Shown one piece after another: positions 37,707 through 47,471 of a DNA stretch of 64,000 nucleotides. A program made the position numbers and the translations under genes. The notes beneath the pieces were generated by a model. It saw only the letters and a list, made by a program, of their open reading frames with translations. It was not told the DNA's origin and made no database searches. This DNA is from JAKAGZ01 sp963772675 (lineage in GTDB: Bacteria > Bacteroidota > Ignavibacteria > Ignavibacteriales > Ignavibacteriaceae). The stretch is taken from positions 1,150,129-1,214,128 of the forward strand of contig CAVYYF010000005.1 of the NCBI GenBank assembly GCA_963772675.1. Reading direction: 5' to 3'. Position 1 is the first letter of the stretch. Every line of letters starts with the position of its first letter.

Positions 37707-37845
37707 TTAAATATTATTTCGGATAGTATCTAAACTTGGTTTTGCGTTTGGATAAGTTCTAAATACCCCCGATAATTTTTCACACTCATATTCATCACAG
37801 TAAGCGCAGTTATCAACACCTCTCTCAGCTGTTTTTTTCAATTTG
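37707..37845 (-). pseudogene. C-terminal remnant of a DUF3795 cysteine-rich protein
   Basis: The end of the frame reads ERGVDNCAYCDEYECEKL and PNAKPSLDTIR, the typical C-terminal zinc-like cysteine cluster of DUF3795. The N-terminal cysteine cluster is missing, and the residues before about 37845 come from an unrelated low-complexity stretch, so this is a truncated gene. Confidence 0.68.
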
Positions 37846-37852
37846 AAATAAA

Positions 37853-37985
37853 TTTTAACCACAGAGGTAGCAGAGAAAAAGCAAACAGGTGAAACGTCAA
37901 ATGTGAAACGCAAAAGATGCATTTTGCTAATTTACCAGTCTTAGTTGGATTTCACATTTCACTTCTCACGTTTCACATTTATAGT
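37853..37985. repeat. Low-complexity TTTCACATTTCAC-type stretch
   Basis: A short AACCACAGAGG motif (37857-37867) is followed by several variants of a nine- to ten-base unit (GTGAAACGT, ATGTGAAACG, TTTCACATTT, TTCTCACGTTTCAC). It separates the DUF3795 remnant from the glycan cluster and marks a junction of rearranged sequence. Confidence 0.6.
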
Positions 37986-37986
37986 T

Positions 37987-39189
37987 TCACCATTCAACAT
38001 TAAAATGCAGTTTCGGGCCTTCGCTGCCACTTTCATTTTCCGAAGCATAAAATGAAGCATCTATTGCACCTAGCGGACGAATAAGCAAGCCTTTTGTTTT
38101 TCCATCGATCAGACGCTGCAAAACCGGCCGGGAAATAGTTATAAGATTTCTCCCGCCTCTTTCTTCTGATAATTCAGTATCATAAACCATTTGTGTATTA
38201 AAGACATCGGAATAATCTTTATTCTGTGTGAGATTATTATAAGTTACTTTATTTTGATCCCACTCCGATTCGCCGCCAAGAATTTCGATCACCCTTACTT
38301 TGCCAAACTCTTCGCCAAAATCCTGTCCATAAGCTTCAGTATAATTTCCACCTTTTGTAACTGATTGTGTTGTCAGTTCAAGCAAGCCAGCACCGTCAAC
38401 TTTCATATTTTTATATTTTTCAAAATCCCACCTTAAAATTGCCCACTGATTTCCGTTAACAGTTAATATCCGTGCGTCACCCTCTTTTTCTTTTACGCTC
38501 CAGTTGTTAAAGTTTATATCAGGGTAATCAGTATTGATCAAACAATCGCCTGCAACATCAAGATGATTTGAGAAAGTGCTCACATCAGGAATAGGAGGGT
38601 GGTAGGGTACAAGCACTCCTTTATCCGGTCCGGCTTCATTAACATTTACAATATCTGCACGGTAATAATCCAGGTCCACATAATATTTATCCAGACCATA
38701 ATCCGTTACGCATAACTGGACATAAACTGTGTCGGTAGGAACTACATCAAATTTTTTAGTGGTCATACTGATGACATGCCAGTCCGTTGTATCCGGTATA
38801 TCAAACTCCATCAGATCAATATGAAAGTTGGTTGTTCTTTGTGTATTTATCATCATATTAACACGGCGTGGTGCATTGTGAAGCCGCACTTTTGCTTCAA
38901 CGCGTAATTGGTAAGTAGGGTCTTTAAATTTATTCATATCAAGAGAAGCAGTTACATCGCGTTTAATTAATGTCCAGTAACAATTGTCTTTATCTTTCCT
39001 TCCATCGACGACGATAGTTGCATAACCATCATTCTGAACAAAATCCATAGTTGCATGTCCGTCGCCTGTAAAAAAGAACCATCCATCTATTTTTTTTTGA
39101 TCAAAATTATCTACAAACTGTGCCTGTGATATTCCGGAAGTGAGCACAATCAAAATAAATATTATTAAACTGTTTTTGTAAGTGAACAT
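37987..39189 (-). CDS. Secreted carbohydrate-binding-like protein with DNRLRE-type C-terminal module
   Basis: Signal peptide (MFTYKNSLIIFILIVLTSGISQA), an N-terminal beta-sandwich of about 170 residues (FVDNFDQKKIDGWFFFTGDG), and a C-terminal module (about 205-400) with AILRWDFEKYKNM and LIRPLGAIDASFYASEN that fits the DNRLRE/CBM96-like fold. No catalytic motif was seen. First-reading neighbour downstream of the apiosidase-like gene on the same strand, so likely part of one secreted glycan-degradation set. Confidence 0.68.
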   Translation of the reverse strand: MFTYKNSLIIFILIVLTSGISQAQFVDNFDQKKIDGWFFFTGDGHATMDFVQNDGYATIVVDGRKDKDNCYWTLIKRDVTASLDMNKFKDPTYQLRVEAKVRLHNAPRRVNMMINTQRTTNFHIDLMEFDIPDTTDWHVISMTTKKFDVVPTDTVYVQLCVTDYGLDKYYVDLDYYRADIVNVNEAGPDKGVLVPYHPPIPDVSTFSNHLDVAGDCLINTDYPDINFNNWSVKEKEGDARILTVNGNQWAILRWDFEKYKNMKVDGAGLLELTTQSVTKGGNYTEAYGQDFGEEFGKVRVIEILGGESEWDQNKVTYNNLTQNKDYSDVFNTQMVYDTELSEERGGRNLITISRPVLQRLIDGKTKGLLIRPLGAIDASFYASENESGSEGPKLHFNVEW

Positions 39190-39248
39190 AAAAACTCCAT
39201 ATAAACTGTTATAAATTAGAACTTATAATTTCATTCAGTTCAATCATC

Positions 39249-41183
39249 TTAGTTATTCCCTGCATCAATCTTTGCTGCCCAATCAGTAAGAGAAATTTTT
39301 TTGCCGCCGGGAAAGTTCGGCAAAGAAATTATACCTTTGTTATCAGCTTTCAAAATAATTTTTTCTTTCCATTCACCCGTCTGTGTGTTGTACCATTTTA
39401 AGCTATAAGTTTTATCCGGTGTAAATCCACTTAAAGTTGGTATCACAGACTGATTTTCAAAATACAATAAAGCCAGTGAATTATCAGGAGTTCTCATCAT
39501 ATACGACCAGCCATCCAGACCAGATTCGGGACTGCCCGGTGCTTTTTGCGGATAGATACTTTTTGTGCCCGGTCGTAGCTGTTCGTATTTAGCACCTTCG
39601 GATAAAATAAATTTTTCGAGATATTGCATATAAGTAGCTGATCTGTATTTCAGCGCATCCCAGATATGTGGACGCGCTCCTGCTGGTTCGCCCGTAGTAG
39701 TAATATCGTATGCAGCAGTGCCGTGTACGTGTCCAGATAAAGCACCCGAAAGAACTGAACCATACATTTGTGCCCGTGAAAAATAATTGTCCCTGTCCGA
39801 ATTTGCCGGGGGACGTTCTCCGTTTGGCTTATTAATTGCGTGATTCCACCCGGTATAATATGGTTCAAAATTGATCGCGGGGTAGGGCGGATTGAGATTA
39901 AAAAGTGTATCAATTGCCGTGGAAACCCTGTGATCGCGAGGAATATTTCCCACACTCTGCATAGTCAGCCAGGGACAATCTTTGCCGTGCCCAAATTGCC
40001 TGTATGTAGAATTATTTATCAACGCTGTGAAAGGCTGTCCAAATGGCAAAGGTCCATATTTTTTTAAGTGATAAGTAAGAGCTTCGTTAAATTCATCGGC
40101 GGTAAGGCTGAAGTCTTTCGGAATCCAGTCAAGGTGTATTCCGCTAAAGAGAAGATTATAAGCGCCATACCTTGAGATCAGGTACTGCACAAACCGTGAA
40201 AAAGATTCATTAAAATTAAAATAGGCTTTCCACGAAGGACCAACATCTCTTCTTACAGTTTCCAGCAAAGGAACAAATCCTTCCTTCTCGAGATATCCCA
40301 TTTTTTTATCCAGGCTTTGGAAATATTCCGGGTTTATATGGTTGAAATCAGATACGCCTTTATGTTTTTTTGACATCTTAAACGGCAGGTTGCCATATTC
40401 ATCACGCATATTTTTAGCGGTGAGAGTTCCCCAGTAACTGGTTACACCTGAAGTATCTGTTCCCAAAGCATCCGAAACATCATAACCGAATTTTTCCCAC
40501 GCATTCCTGATGTATATTCCATTTGAATCAGCATAAGTGCTGGGATGAGTGTCGGAATCCCAGTTCGGAAAACAGGAAATCATACTGACAGAATTAAATC
40601 CCATTTTCTTTCGATAAATTACTGCGTCTTCGAAACCAATACCCGGACCGGGCACATAATTTTTTGAAGTAGCCGCGTTGCGAAAAGGTAGCCGCCACGT
40701 CGATCCGGCAAGCCACGTATCTCCGACTAGAAAGAAAGGTGTGCCGTCAGCATATTGCAATGCGTGACCGTTTGGAGTAGCGTGTATAAAACCATGACGA
40801 TTCGGATTTTCTGACTTCTCTTTTTTATTCCAGCTAACTGCAAAAAATTCACCGGTAATATTATTCAGTCCTTTATCATCGGGTTGATTTGAACCACTCT
40901 TCCAGTACCACTTTCCGGGCGCTGTAGCAACAATACGAACTTTAAAAACATTACCTCCATCCCAGAAACCGTAAACCCTTTTTGAAAAGTCCGGGCCTTT
41001 TAATTCCACCCAGCAGGTTACATCCGTGTATGGATTTGGGTAATCTTTTTGAGCTTTGAGTACAATCTGCTGCATCTCCCAAACGTGAATACCAGATTTT
41101 TTACCGGCAAAGGATTTATTGAAAGGAATGCTTATAATTAAGAGGAAAATGACAGAGATCAAAATCAGTTTTTTTTGAATCAT
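39249..41183 (-). CDS. Secreted DUF5060 / apiosidase-like (DUF4038, GH140-like) glycosidase
   Basis: 644 residues: signal peptide, DUF5060 beta-sandwich (about 30-115), then a TIM-barrel of the DUF4038/GH140 type (GHALQYADGTPFFLVGDTWL at its start, NLLFSGIHLDWIPKDF and AINFEPYYTGW in the catalytic region) and a C-terminal collagen-binding-type domain (about 555-640). GH140 members cleave apiose or related linkages in pectin side chains; the true substrate here is unknown. Confidence 0.82.
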   Translation of the reverse strand: MIQKKLILISVIFLLIISIPFNKSFAGKKSGIHVWEMQQIVLKAQKDYPNPYTDVTCWVELKGPDFSKRVYGFWDGGNVFKVRIVATAPGKWYWKSGSNQPDDKGLNNITGEFFAVSWNKKEKSENPNRHGFIHATPNGHALQYADGTPFFLVGDTWLAGSTWRLPFRNAATSKNYVPGPGIGFEDAVIYRKKMGFNSVSMISCFPNWDSDTHPSTYADSNGIYIRNAWEKFGYDVSDALGTDTSGVTSYWGTLTAKNMRDEYGNLPFKMSKKHKGVSDFNHINPEYFQSLDKKMGYLEKEGFVPLLETVRRDVGPSWKAYFNFNESFSRFVQYLISRYGAYNLLFSGIHLDWIPKDFSLTADEFNEALTYHLKKYGPLPFGQPFTALINNSTYRQFGHGKDCPWLTMQSVGNIPRDHRVSTAIDTLFNLNPPYPAINFEPYYTGWNHAINKPNGERPPANSDRDNYFSRAQMYGSVLSGALSGHVHGTAAYDITTTGEPAGARPHIWDALKYRSATYMQYLEKFILSEGAKYEQLRPGTKSIYPQKAPGSPESGLDGWSYMMRTPDNSLALLYFENQSVIPTLSGFTPDKTYSLKWYNTQTGEWKEKIILKADNKGIISLPNFPGGKKISLTDWAAKIDAGNN

Positions 41184-41327
41184 TATGCCTCACCCCCGAA
41201 TAGTGTATAAAATAGTTAATTTTCAAAAGTTAGCCGACTAATTTTTGTCTGATTTTAAGTGATCTGACAGTGTCTTTATAACTAGTCCGATAATCTATCC
41301 TTAATTAGTACTAAATCTCATGCTGAA

Positions 41328-42113
41328 TTAATGAACCTCTCCGGCGGCATTTTTAAAAACAACCTTTGACAATATTGCCGTATCGGTTTTGTCGGGCAGA
41401 TGCGAGCAAAAACCAATCCCGACATAAAACGGCTCTTTAATGTGCAACTGAATTGGCGCACCGAATTGATGCATTGGTTCACCATCCATGCTTACGAAAA
41501 GAGCTATAGAATTGTCGTGTTTTTCGATACCGATCCGTTTGGCGTGATCAGTGACAAGATCATCCGGAGATTTACCGCCAGGCAATCCGCCCCGGCTACC
41601 GATTCGGTACTCCATATCTTTTATGCGGTGACCTTTCTCAGGACGCCACGCAAGGTGAATCATACCGTCACCGTGCAGGGCAACAATAGCTTCTTTTGAA
41701 TCATCATCGAGGCTTTCCCGAATTACAATGACGGCCTTGCGATCAAAGTAGCCTGATGGATCCGGATAATTTATGTCGGCTGCAAGTGAGATGTCACCAG
41801 ACATTTTTTTCCACAGAAAACGGAATTCATCTCGAACATACCATATATTATAACCGGCGGAAATAATTGTATACTGTTCTGTAGTTGGATTATAACTGGA
41901 GCTACCCGGCACCAGTGCTGCTCCAACGTCGGACTGTCCTTCAAATATACCAATCGGTACATTTAAAGTTCTGGCAGGTCTGTGAAAATCTGAAGGGGGA
42001 GCAACCTGCTGATGTGTCTTTGATCCAGGTAGCGCCCAATCTGGCACTACCGGTTTTTGAGCAAGAGCAAGAAGTGGTAAAACACAAAACACTAATAAAA
42101 ATATTAATTTCAT
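41328..42113 (-). CDS. Secreted concanavalin-like domain protein
   Basis: Signal peptide (MKLIFLLVFCVLPLLALAQ) then about 240 residues with GIFEGQSDVGAALVPG, EFRFLWKKMSGDISLAAD and DRKAVIVIRESLDD, the pattern of DUF1349-like/TolB-associated lectin-type domains in Bacteroidota. It has no enzyme motif. It lies between the GH140-like and GH89-like genes and probably belongs to the same set. Confidence 0.65.
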   Translation of the reverse strand: MKLIFLLVFCVLPLLALAQKPVVPDWALPGSKTHQQVAPPSDFHRPARTLNVPIGIFEGQSDVGAALVPGSSSYNPTTEQYTIISAGYNIWYVRDEFRFLWKKMSGDISLAADINYPDPSGYFDRKAVIVIRESLDDDSKEAIVALHGDGMIHLAWRPEKGHRIKDMEYRIGSRGGLPGGKSPDDLVTDHAKRIGIEKHDNSIALFVSMDGEPMHQFGAPIQLHIKEPFYVGIGFCSHLPDKTDTAILSKVVFKNAAGEVH

Positions 42114-42328
42114 AAATATTATCCTTACTTTTTATTTTACATTATAAATACTAACTAAGTTGTGCCTATAAACCGCAGCTATATGAATAAAATTTAAGCG
42201 GCTTAGCTAATTCAAAAAATTTGAATATAGCCGAACCGTTTCTTATATCTTTGTTTTATTTAATAAGCATCAATTTTTTAACCTCTACAAATTTACTGCT
42301 AATGTACATCTATTCTGATACTAAATGA

Positions 42329-44608
42329 TCATTGCTTTTTATTAGTATCAGAATTATTAAACAAATCAAAGTAGCCTACATATTTAGTGTAAAGTTTCCG
42401 GGCTAGCTTGCTCGCATCATCGTTCGACTTTGTCTCCGGCTTATATGGTGTTTCACAAAACTGCCACTCGAATGCTGAAATATCATTATCAAATTTCTTC
42501 TGATCAAATTCTGTTGAATCAACTATGCAATTTCTTACTGTTTTGTAAAAGATTTCCCAGCGTTTTTTATAATATGAATTGATGAGTCCGCTTAAATCTT
42601 TTGCGGCATAATCAATCAGGTAGTTACCCTGCTGGCCCCAGGTTGTTACAAGCACTTTGGCGTCCTTTTCGAAATATGATGCAGGGGCATCCCCTGATGC
42701 AAATTTGTGTGAAGCCTCAATCCAGTTATCAAATGAAAATTCTGGTTGTGTTGATACAATTTTGTCAACATCGGAAGCGATATCTAGAAACAGCGCAGAA
42801 TATTTATCGAACATCATTAAATTCTTTGACTTATACGCTTCAAAAATTTTATTCCTGATTTCAAATTCCAGGTTTGCCAGTACCTGCCTGCACACCATTA
42901 CAAGATCATATTGATATCTTGGATTAGAAAAAGATTCCTTATCGGCAAGCAACATTTCTGCAAGTATGTCTGCAAGCTTTCCATAATCGTACGATTCACC
43001 TCTCCGTGTATAATGTGTATTCCCTTCAAAGCGTGGACGCATCTCAATTGTATTACCAAGTCCCACCCCGGATACTTGCTGGTTGTAAGTTAAATCTAAA
43101 AGCCGCCGCCACGAATCTTCAACCACGGGATCATTATGTCCGGCACGGGTTTCGGCATATTTGGTTATCCATTCCGAAGTATTAGCAGCAGTGGTGTCCC
43201 ACGCATATTCAAACAGCCATTCAAACATAAACCTGTTTACTCCAAATCCTTCAAGTGTGGAACCGATGCCCACCATTTGCCGTCTGTTGTCGTCGCTTTC
43301 TGTTTTAGTTAGCAATTGCGCAACTTTTTTTAGCGGCGCTGCCATTTGAGTACCACCGCCAAAGTTTCCAAGGTAGCACCAGATATAAGGTGCGCCAAAG
43401 AATCCGTCGGTCAATCTCCAGACTTCCTGTTTCTCACAAAAATAATCTAGGATCATCATCTTGTTTTTCGGAACGGCTTTGATCATTGCTTCCAGCCGGG
43501 GATTTGTCCAGTGCTTTCTGTCATAGTAGAACGTCCAGCCCATCTGTACCCACACAGCTTCGTTGTCCACATCTGAGATTCCTTTATAAATTGTTTTTGA
43601 TACAGAGGCAAGGTAACCGGCGTCCCAGCTCGGCGGATCCATTTCATTGAAAGGATCTGTTCCATAGTAATGGTCGGTGCCGAAATATTTTGTTTGTTCT
43701 TTGATAAATTCTTTCTGGATTTTCACGAATAAAGGTTCCATCGGGTCTATGAAGTAAGCATCATATTGCGGGCCTACACCGTATGATCCCATATCGGTCA
43801 GCTTAACATTTGGATATTTATCTGTGATTGCCTTTGGAGTATGCCCTGCAAAAGCCGGCAGAATGGGAGTCATCCCGAACGACCTCTCAGTTTTTAATAT
43901 CTTTTTCTGAAGTTCAAATTGTTCGTCAATAAATGATTGTGGTAATGGTCCAAGCCAGCCGTCGATGTTTCCCATTCTGTGCCAGGGCAGATGAGCAGGC
44001 CCTGTAAAAAATTTCCTGATCTGTTGATCGGTCATTCCGAATTTTTCCCAAACTTTCTCCCAAATATATTCCTGTCCTGTTATTGCCAGTGGCATATTAA
44101 TTCCGTTGAGCGCCATCCAGTCAATAAATCTTTGCCAGTCATCCCACTGCCACCAAACCATAGTATATCCGAACGTGCAGTAATTCAGGAAAAAACGTTT
44201 TGCAAAACGGCAGGTCTTTTGAATTTTCTCTTTTACGGATGGAAACACGGCCGGTACATCGATTGGCTCCGCTTTGTACCAGGAAACGGAAGTATGGCAA
44301 TAGTAATTGAGATACCAGTTAAATGCTCTTGCGATTGCAAGTGTGCTGTTACCTTTCAGCACAATTTTATTCCCTCTGCCTTCTATTTCAAAAGTTTCAT
44401 TTCCTTCATCTTCTGATATAGCTTCTATTATGAAATCCGATGAGTGACCCGGAGCTACGCGCTCAATTAAGTTGATGATGACTTCTTTATCAACTGAATA
44501 CTGTGTTTTGTGAACTGATGAAGCAGCAGGGGAGTAGCTGCTCATAACAAAAAATAAAATTACGCCTGCTAAAACGATGCTTTGTTTTTTTTTATTGGTA
44601 GGATTCAA
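42329..44608 (-). CDS. Alpha-N-acetylglucosaminidase (GH89, NAGLU-like)
   Basis: 759 residues with signal peptide, N-terminal NAGLU domain (ending NWYLNYYCHTSVSWY), the TIM barrel (YCTFGYTMVWWQWDDWQRF, FIDWMALNGINMPLAITGQE) and a C-terminal helical domain. Both acidic catalytic regions are visible: YGTDPFNEMDPPSW and GIGSTLEGFGVNRFMFEWL. The enzyme removes terminal alpha-GlcNAc from glycans such as heparan sulfate or mucin; bacterial substrates vary. Confidence 0.93.
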   Translation of the reverse strand: MNPTNKKKQSIVLAGVILFFVMSSYSPAASSVHKTQYSVDKEVIINLIERVAPGHSSDFIIEAISEDEGNETFEIEGRGNKIVLKGNSTLAIARAFNWYLNYYCHTSVSWYKAEPIDVPAVFPSVKEKIQKTCRFAKRFFLNYCTFGYTMVWWQWDDWQRFIDWMALNGINMPLAITGQEYIWEKVWEKFGMTDQQIRKFFTGPAHLPWHRMGNIDGWLGPLPQSFIDEQFELQKKILKTERSFGMTPILPAFAGHTPKAITDKYPNVKLTDMGSYGVGPQYDAYFIDPMEPLFVKIQKEFIKEQTKYFGTDHYYGTDPFNEMDPPSWDAGYLASVSKTIYKGISDVDNEAVWVQMGWTFYYDRKHWTNPRLEAMIKAVPKNKMMILDYFCEKQEVWRLTDGFFGAPYIWCYLGNFGGGTQMAAPLKKVAQLLTKTESDDNRRQMVGIGSTLEGFGVNRFMFEWLFEYAWDTTAANTSEWITKYAETRAGHNDPVVEDSWRRLLDLTYNQQVSGVGLGNTIEMRPRFEGNTHYTRRGESYDYGKLADILAEMLLADKESFSNPRYQYDLVMVCRQVLANLEFEIRNKIFEAYKSKNLMMFDKYSALFLDIASDVDKIVSTQPEFSFDNWIEASHKFASGDAPASYFEKDAKVLVTTWGQQGNYLIDYAAKDLSGLINSYYKKRWEIFYKTVRNCIVDSTEFDQKKFDNDISAFEWQFCETPYKPETKSNDDASKLARKLYTKYVGYFDLFNNSDTNKKQ

Positions 44609-44895
44609 GGTTTTACCTTTCTTAAAATTTTTTTGTAATCTACAATTTTCTCAACCCCTTAAGGAAGCAAATTCTGATTATTACTACTGCTTTGGCGTAA
44701 TAACATATTTCTGTGCTAAACTTAAATCAAATCAATTTAAGAGGCAATAAAGAAGATTAAACTCTGTTTTATTCGCCTATTATACATCCGGCAAAAATTT
44801 CCTGTTTGAAAATTTGTTCAAACTAAATATATTAAAAACTGTTTCCCATTTGTTCCGCATAATTAAGTAATAATCACAATTACCTGGAGTAAAAT

Positions 44896-45807
44896 ATGCG
44901 TTTACTATTGAAGGTTCTCATATCAATAATCTTTTGCAGCATTAGCTTTGCCCAGCAATATCAGCCTGCTGTTGATTTTACAAGCCTGATGAATTTGCGC
45001 TTTTATAATCAAAGCGGGGGATTTATGATTGAAAATTTAACCATGGTTTTTCCTCCTGAGAATTATAATAAAATAGAATTTGAGATTTCTACACCATCGG
45101 GTGAATCAAAATATAAAACCAGTCTAAGATTGCAGAAATGGGATAATTTCCCGGCATTTGCAAACCTGGCTCCAAATGGGCCGGGAATAGTTCATCTTAA
45201 ACAAACAGGCGATTTTATTATTGATATTAAAGTTGATGATAAAGTAGTTTCAAGATTTCCTTTTAAGCTAAATGAAAAGAAAAGCGGTGATCCTTTTAAT
45301 CCCCAAATGACTTATACAAGGAATGGACCCTGGAAAAACCTGGCTTACTTTTCTTATGAACAGGATAGGCCCGGCTATTTGCTGAAGTTCAACTGGTGGA
45401 TGAATTCTTCTGAAGCCGGTTCAGGTAAAAATGCAAAAGTTACGGTTCATTTAATGAAAGGGAATAGAGAGATAGCCAGAAGTCAAAATGATGTAGTTGT
45501 AAGTGATGTTAACTGGCGCCAGTTTAATTGCAACCTTGTTACAATTGAAAAGAGATCAAGACAGTTTACTATTAATGATCTAACTAAAGAAAACGGAAAT
45601 TATTCTGTGGTGCTTAAAGCTGATGGAAAACCCTTTAAAACATATTCGTTTACTGTTTCGGGCGGCAGGGTAAATGAACTGCCCCAAAATAATCTCGATT
45701 ATTCTCCACACGAAAATTTCATTGCTCCACGTGTTCTTGACCGTTCATCGGGAAGTAATTCATCTTATAAAATTCTGAATGCAGTTTGGGTAATGGGAAA
45801 AGATTAG
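44896..45807 (+). CDS. Secreted protein, DUF5103-like N-terminal pattern
   Basis: 303 residues with a signal peptide (MRLLLKVLISIIFCSISFAQ) and an all-beta body in two parts: residues 25-135 (FEISTPSGESKYKTSLRL) and 140-275 (GPWKNLAYFSYEQDRPGY). Not confidently assigned. It is the last gene before the cassette array; its stop codon abuts the first attC-like site, and it faces against the cassette genes, so it is regarded as lying outside the array. Confidence 0.5.
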   Translation: MRLLLKVLISIIFCSISFAQQYQPAVDFTSLMNLRFYNQSGGFMIENLTMVFPPENYNKIEFEISTPSGESKYKTSLRLQKWDNFPAFANLAPNGPGIVHLKQTGDFIIDIKVDDKVVSRFPFKLNEKKSGDPFNPQMTYTRNGPWKNLAYFSYEQDRPGYLLKFNWWMNSSEAGSGKNAKVTVHLMKGNREIARSQNDVVVSDVNWRQFNCNLVTIEKRSRQFTINDLTKENGNYSVVLKADGKPFKTYSFTVSGGRVNELPQNNLDYSPHENFIAPRVLDRSSGSNSSYKILNAVWVMGKD

Positions 45808-45996
45808 GAGTAACGAAGTTGCCGCTAACCGGCAGCCCAGAACAACAATGCCGAATAGAAGCAACTACTTTTATTTATAAAAATGTTTCTTAGAACAACC
45901 TACCTTAAAAAGCAACTTAACTTTATAGACGCAACTTTATAATTTTACAAATGCCGCACTGAAAACGCTGTCCGTGTTGAGCGGCTTGTTATAAGC
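45808..45996 (-). repeat. attC-like site 1 (array end)
   Basis: Left edge GAGTAAC (45808-45814), right edge GTTATAAGC (45988-45996). Inner arms pair: GCCGCT-AAC-CGG-CAGC on the left against GCTG-CCG-GTT-AGCGGC on the right. Directly follows the stop codon of the 44896 gene. Confidence 0.8.
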
Positions 45997-46115
45997 GCTT
46001 TTAAATTTGTTTTATTTTCACCATCTCTCAATGTCTAGTATAAGCAGTAGTTTTAATACTGTTTATACATTGTTGTAGGACGTTATTTTTAGTCAAAGTT
46101 AATTCCCGCAATAGT

Positions 46116-47021
46116 TTATTTGTTAACAGTAAAACTGAATACATCAGGTCTTGCATAATGCCCAACTACATCAAACCTGCGTTTTGCAGCAATGATTTCA
46201 CTCAAATCGATATCTGCGTATAGGATAAATTCTTTTGAATCTATAGGGCCAGAAATTATTTCACCTTTTGGATTAATAATGCAACTCTGCCCTTTACTTA
46301 TCCATTCTATCCCTTTTGAGTATATCGTTTTTAATTCTTCGGGTAAATCATCTATACGTAAGGTCATACAGTTGCTTATAACAAATAAGCCACCCTCTCT
46401 TGCAATATGCCGCATACTTTCCAACCAATCATCACCTTGATCCCAAGTTGGAGAAGCAAGTATTTGAGCTCCAGATTCATAAATTGCATTTCGTGCCAAA
46501 GGCATAAAATTTTCCCAACATATTAAGCCACCAATTTTCCCAGCGGATGTGTCATAGGATTTAAGTGTACTGCCATTTCCTTGCGCCCATATTAACCTTT
46601 CACAATTTGTGGGCATTAATTTTCTATGTTTCCCAAGTATTTCACCAGCATCATCTATAAAAAGAATTGTGTTATAAAGGCTGGAATTACTAGTCTCGGA
46701 GTTTCGTTCGTTCATCCCCATTACTACATTAATATTTGCTGACTTTGCCGCTTCAGAAAGTCTTTTAGTTGTATTGTCGGGAATTGATACCGCATTCTCT
46801 ACTAACTTAACATATAGATTGTTTAGTTGTCCAGTTTGGTTGGCAGGGATATACCATACCCAATCCGGATAACCGGAAATAAACGCTTCGGGAAATACAA
46901 TTAACTTTGCTCCATTCTTTCCGGCATCTAAAATAGCTGAACATGCTTTGTCAACCGTTTTTTCTTTGTTTAAAAATACTGGTGTAAGTTGAGCTGCTGC
47001 TATTTTTGTTTTTTTAATCAT
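46116..47021 (-). CDS. Nitrilase (C-N hydrolase), cassette gene
   Basis: 301 residues with the Glu-Lys-Cys triad of the nitrilase superfamily: FPEAFISGYPDW (E45), HRKLMPTNCERL and GGLICWENFMPL. The sequence pattern is that of true nitrilases (hydrolysing nitriles to acids) rather than amidases. It is the only gene of the cassette bounded by GTTATAAGC (45988) and GCTTATAAC (47187), so it is a captured single-gene cassette read toward its attC at 45808. No own promoter is recognised. Confidence 0.92.
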   Translation of the reverse strand: MIKKTKIAAAQLTPVFLNKEKTVDKACSAILDAGKNGAKLIVFPEAFISGYPDWVWYIPANQTGQLNNLYVKLVENAVSIPDNTTKRLSEAAKSANINVVMGMNERNSETSNSSLYNTILFIDDAGEILGKHRKLMPTNCERLIWAQGNGSTLKSYDTSAGKIGGLICWENFMPLARNAIYESGAQILASPTWDQGDDWLESMRHIAREGGLFVISNCMTLRIDDLPEELKTIYSKGIEWISKGQSCIINPKGEIISGPIDSKEFILYADIDLSEIIAAKRRFDVVGHYARPDVFSFTVNK

Positions 47022-47186
47022 GTTGTTCCCTTTTTCTAATTGCCTGCTACGTTTGTATATATTCCATTGCTCTTATCTGTCCAAATTAACGGTAAAAGAA
47101 CTATTGTTTATATTTTTCTTTTTTACAATTATACTAATTTTGTTCAAGATAAATCATCAATAGGGTATGACTTGTTTTATTTTTGA

Positions 47187-47404
47187 GCTTATAACGAAGT
47201 TGCAAATAACCGGCGCCCCAGAACGAGAATGCCGATTAGAAAGACAACGCCAAAGATTTAGCAACCGGTTTGTAAATTTCTCAGTACAAGCCGGTTGCAA
47301 CAATTTAGTTTATTTGTACAATGCTGAACTGCAAAGTTATTATTTTCACAAAACTTAAGAACAACAAATCAGCCGCGTACATTACGGCGTCCGGTTGATT
47401 TGCA
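47187..47404 (-). repeat. attC-like site 2, interrupted by IS110 copy 1
   Basis: Starts GCTTATAAC (47187-47195), inner arms GCAAAT near 47202 and ATTTGC near 47403, and an internal hairpin GCAACCGG...CCGGTTGC (47261-47298). The IS begins at 47405; the missing right end GGTTAGCTG follows the IS at 48722. Confidence 0.8.
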
Positions 47405-47471
47405 GGATATTTCCAAAAAGTAAAAAGTTAATTTTGTAATTATTGACAATTTTAACTTTTGGAGGTATCCA

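Noticed and set aside
44896..45807. Last cassette of the array
   Set aside because: It is on the opposite strand, no attC-like sequence was found on its left side, and site 1 already ends the array; it is treated as flanking chromosome.
47167..47358. 63-residue plus-strand open frame
   Set aside because: It lies inside attC-like site 2, has no ribosome binding site and its codons are those of the repeat; similar chance frames occur in other sites.
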